DNA of 5,939 nucleotides from Phytoactinopolyspora endophytica (lineage in GTDB: Bacteria > Actinomycetota > Actinomycetes > Jiangellales > Jiangellaceae). Location: the NCBI RefSeq assembly GCF_004138495.1, contig NZ_ML142856.1, positions 320,632 through 326,570 of the forward strand. Reading direction: 5' to 3'. Of this stretch, positions 4,706 to 5,939 are shown piece by piece. Made by a program: the position numbers and the translations under genes. Below the pieces are notes generated by a model that did no database searches, was not told the origin of the DNA, and worked only from the letters and a program-made list of their open reading frames with translations. Numbering within the stretch: position 1 is the first letter of the stretch; each line of letters opens with the position of its first letter.

Positions 4706-5939
4706 TCAGTGTGATTCGCCGAGCGCGCGCCGGGTGGCGGCGACGACGGCGTATCGATCGGGATCGGTAAGCACCGCAGCGACGTGACCGTCAGGGCGGA
4801 TCAGCCATGCCTCACCGGACCGGGCGCCCAGCGCTGCGGCGACCGCGCCCTCGGCGTCGATGTTCGCGAGAGGCATCACGCGGTGCGGCGCGGTGCTGAT
4901 CTCCTTGACCGCCACCGCGATGGCCGCGGCGTCGACACCGTCGGTGGTGAGCACGAGCAGCCCGTCCCGGACCAGCTCGCGCAGGCGGCCGACGCCGGGT
5001 TGATCCGGCACCGACACCGGTGCATCCGGCACGATGACGCCGGGCACCGCAGCGGGCATCTCTCCCTTGGGTGGGCGTCCCAGGAATCGTCGGGCCGGGT
5101 CTGGGGTGGTGAGCGGGGAGTCGACGTACCAGAACGGCTCGGCGAAACGACCGGAGTCGACCTGTGTCCGGGTCTGCGGGTCGGAGAGCGCCCGCTCGAG
5201 CAGCTCCCGCCGCCGACGCCACGCACGCTCGCTGTGCGGCACGAGGAAACGCATGGTGGCGCTGGTGACGTCGAGGTTCTCGATCGCGGCGGCGTGCCGC
5301 TCGTGGTGGTAGCTGTCCAGTAGCGCCTCGCCGGCCCAACCGTGCAGTACGAACGCCAGCTTCCAGGCGGCGTTCTCCACGTCCGGCACACCGGAATTCA
5401 ATCCGCGGGCGCCGAAGGGCGCCACCAAGTGCGCACAGTCGCCGGCCAGCAGTACCCGGCCGACCCGCATCTGGTCCACACTGCGCGTATGGAATCGGTA
5501 GACCGACTTCCAGACGATCTCATACGGGCGCTCACCGATGATCTTGCGGATCCGTTCGTCCAGCGCTCCGTTGCGTTCCTCGGCGTCGAGGTCGAAGTCG
5601 GCGGGAACCTGCCAGTCGATCCGATAGGTGGAGTCGGGGCAGGGATGGATGAGCACCTGCCGGTCCGGATTCCAGACCGGGTCGAAGTAGAACCGCCGCT
5701 CGGTCTCCCAGCCAGGCAGCTCGGCGCGGATATCGCAGATCAGGAACCGATCGTCGAACGAGTGCCCGTCGAAGCTCACCCCGAGCGCCCGCCGGACATC
5801 GTCGCCGCGGGCACCCGCCGCGGCGACCGCATACGACGCCTCTAGCACGGTTTCGCCACGCGCGGTCGCACAGCGCACCGACACGCAGGTGCCGTGCTGT
5901 TCGAGGTCCGTGACTTCGTGGCCCCAGCGCACGTCGATC
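4706..5939 (-). CDS. FAD-dependent aromatic hydroxylase (FAD_binding_3 / MhpA-like), N-terminus outside window
   Basis: Group A flavoprotein monooxygenase that would hydroxylate a phenolic acid using NAD(P)H and O2. The visible part is 410 residues; the frame stays open to the window edge, and the GTG at 5932 is internal, since IDVRWGHEV reads as mid-protein. The N-terminal Rossmann GxGxxG motif is therefore off-window. The FAD-ribose GD motif is clear at about 161-183 (RVLLAGDCAH, then FGARGLNSG; Gly166-Asp167), followed by DVENAAWKLAFVL. The middle substrate domain contains RRFYFDPVWNPDRQVLIHP and YRIDWQVP. A thioredoxin-like C-terminal domain ends with AWLIRPDGHVAAVL. The DG motif is degenerate: AAGARGDDVR at 40-49, with Ala where Asp is usual. 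It lies directly before hmgA, so its product is probably homogentisate, made from 3- or 4-hydroxyphenylacetate; that is inference. Annotation pipelines may call it 3-(3-hydroxyphenyl)propionate hydroxylase, but no meta-cleavage genes are present here to support that. Confidence 0.88.
   Translation of the reverse strand, partial: IDVRWGHEVTDLEQHGTCVSVRCATARGETVLEASYAVAAAGARGDDVRRALGVSFDGHSFDDRFLICDIRAELPGWETERRFYFDPVWNPDRQVLIHPCPDSTYRIDWQVPADFDLDAEERNGALDERIRKIIGERPYEIVWKSVYRFHTRSVDQMRVGRVLLAGDCAHLVAPFGARGLNSGVPDVENAAWKLAFVLHGWAGEALLDSYHHERHAAAIENLDVTSATMRFLVPHSERAWRRRRELLERALSDPQTRTQVDSGRFAEPFWYVDSPLTTPDPARRFLGRPPKGEMPAAVPGVIVPDAPVSVPDQPGVGRLRELVRDGLLVLTTDGVDAAAIAVAVKEISTAPHRVMPLANIDAEGAVAAALGARSGEAWLIRPDGHVAAVLTDPDRYAVVAATRRALGESH

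Larger units (their letters stand above)
731..5939 (-). other. Homogentisate catabolic operon (3' portion)
   Basis: Six minus-strand reading frames: hydroxylase, hmgA, small ORF, fahA, scoA, scoB. Junctions are +17, -4, -4, +1 and -1 bases, so no internal promoter or terminator space exists. The order follows the chemistry from ring hydroxylation to acetoacetate activation. The 5' end, its promoter and any local regulator lie beyond position 5939. At the 3' side, 704-730 separates the operon from the convergent MerR-type gene and shows no T-tract terminator in either direction. Confidence 0.85.

Noticed and set aside
5930..5932. GTG as start of the FAD monooxygenase
   Set aside because: The FAD-binding Rossmann motif is missing and the frame stays open to the window edge; the true start is off-window.
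1..5939. CRISPR arrays, tRNA or rRNA genes, insertion sequences, long direct repeats
   Set aside because: None seen on reading; nearly every base belongs to a coding frame and gaps are 27 bases or shorter.

Overview
The window comes from a high-GC Gram-positive bacterium, most likely an actinomycete of the Mycobacteriales/Pseudonocardiales type. The evidence is very high third-position GC (about 93% over the first 42 codons of the homogentisate dioxygenase gene), stop-start overlaps between genes, and a ScoA subunit carrying the insertion I recall from mycobacterial homologues. The genus cannot be fixed from the sequence alone.

Layout: positions 2-703 (+ strand) hold the 3' part of a gene for a regulator with two MerR-type DNA-binding domains; its start lies left of the window. 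It converges on a minus-strand operon that fills 731-5939. In transcription order (right to left) the operon is: a FAD-dependent aromatic hydroxylase, N-terminus outside the window (5939-4706); homogentisate 1,2-dioxygenase (4688-3483); an unnamed 48-residue small ORF (3486-3340); fumarylacetoacetase (3343-2150); and the A and B subunits of a succinyl-CoA:3-ketoacid CoA-transferase (2148-1378 and 1378-731). The junctions are a 17-base gap, a 4-base ATGA overlap, a second ATGA overlap, a 1-base gap and a 1-base TGATG overlap. This implies one transcript with coupled translation. The operon promoter is not in the window.

Together the genes describe catabolism of an aromatic acid through homogentisate. 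The hydroxylase probably makes homogentisate from a monohydroxylated phenylacetate. HmgA opens the ring to maleylacetoacetate, FahA splits fumarylacetoacetate into fumarate and acetoacetate, and ScoAB loads acetoacetate with CoA from succinyl-CoA for thiolysis. Two usual partners are absent here: a maleylacetoacetate isomerase, and 4-hydroxyphenylpyruvate dioxygenase, which would mark a plain tyrosine pathway.

Most of the window is a recognisable pathway. The least explained element is the 48-codon ORF between hmgA and fahA, with coding-like base bias and a 4-base overlap at each end. Other points to check are a degenerate DG motif in the hydroxylase, the double MerR architecture, and a codon-composition break between the regulator and the operon.
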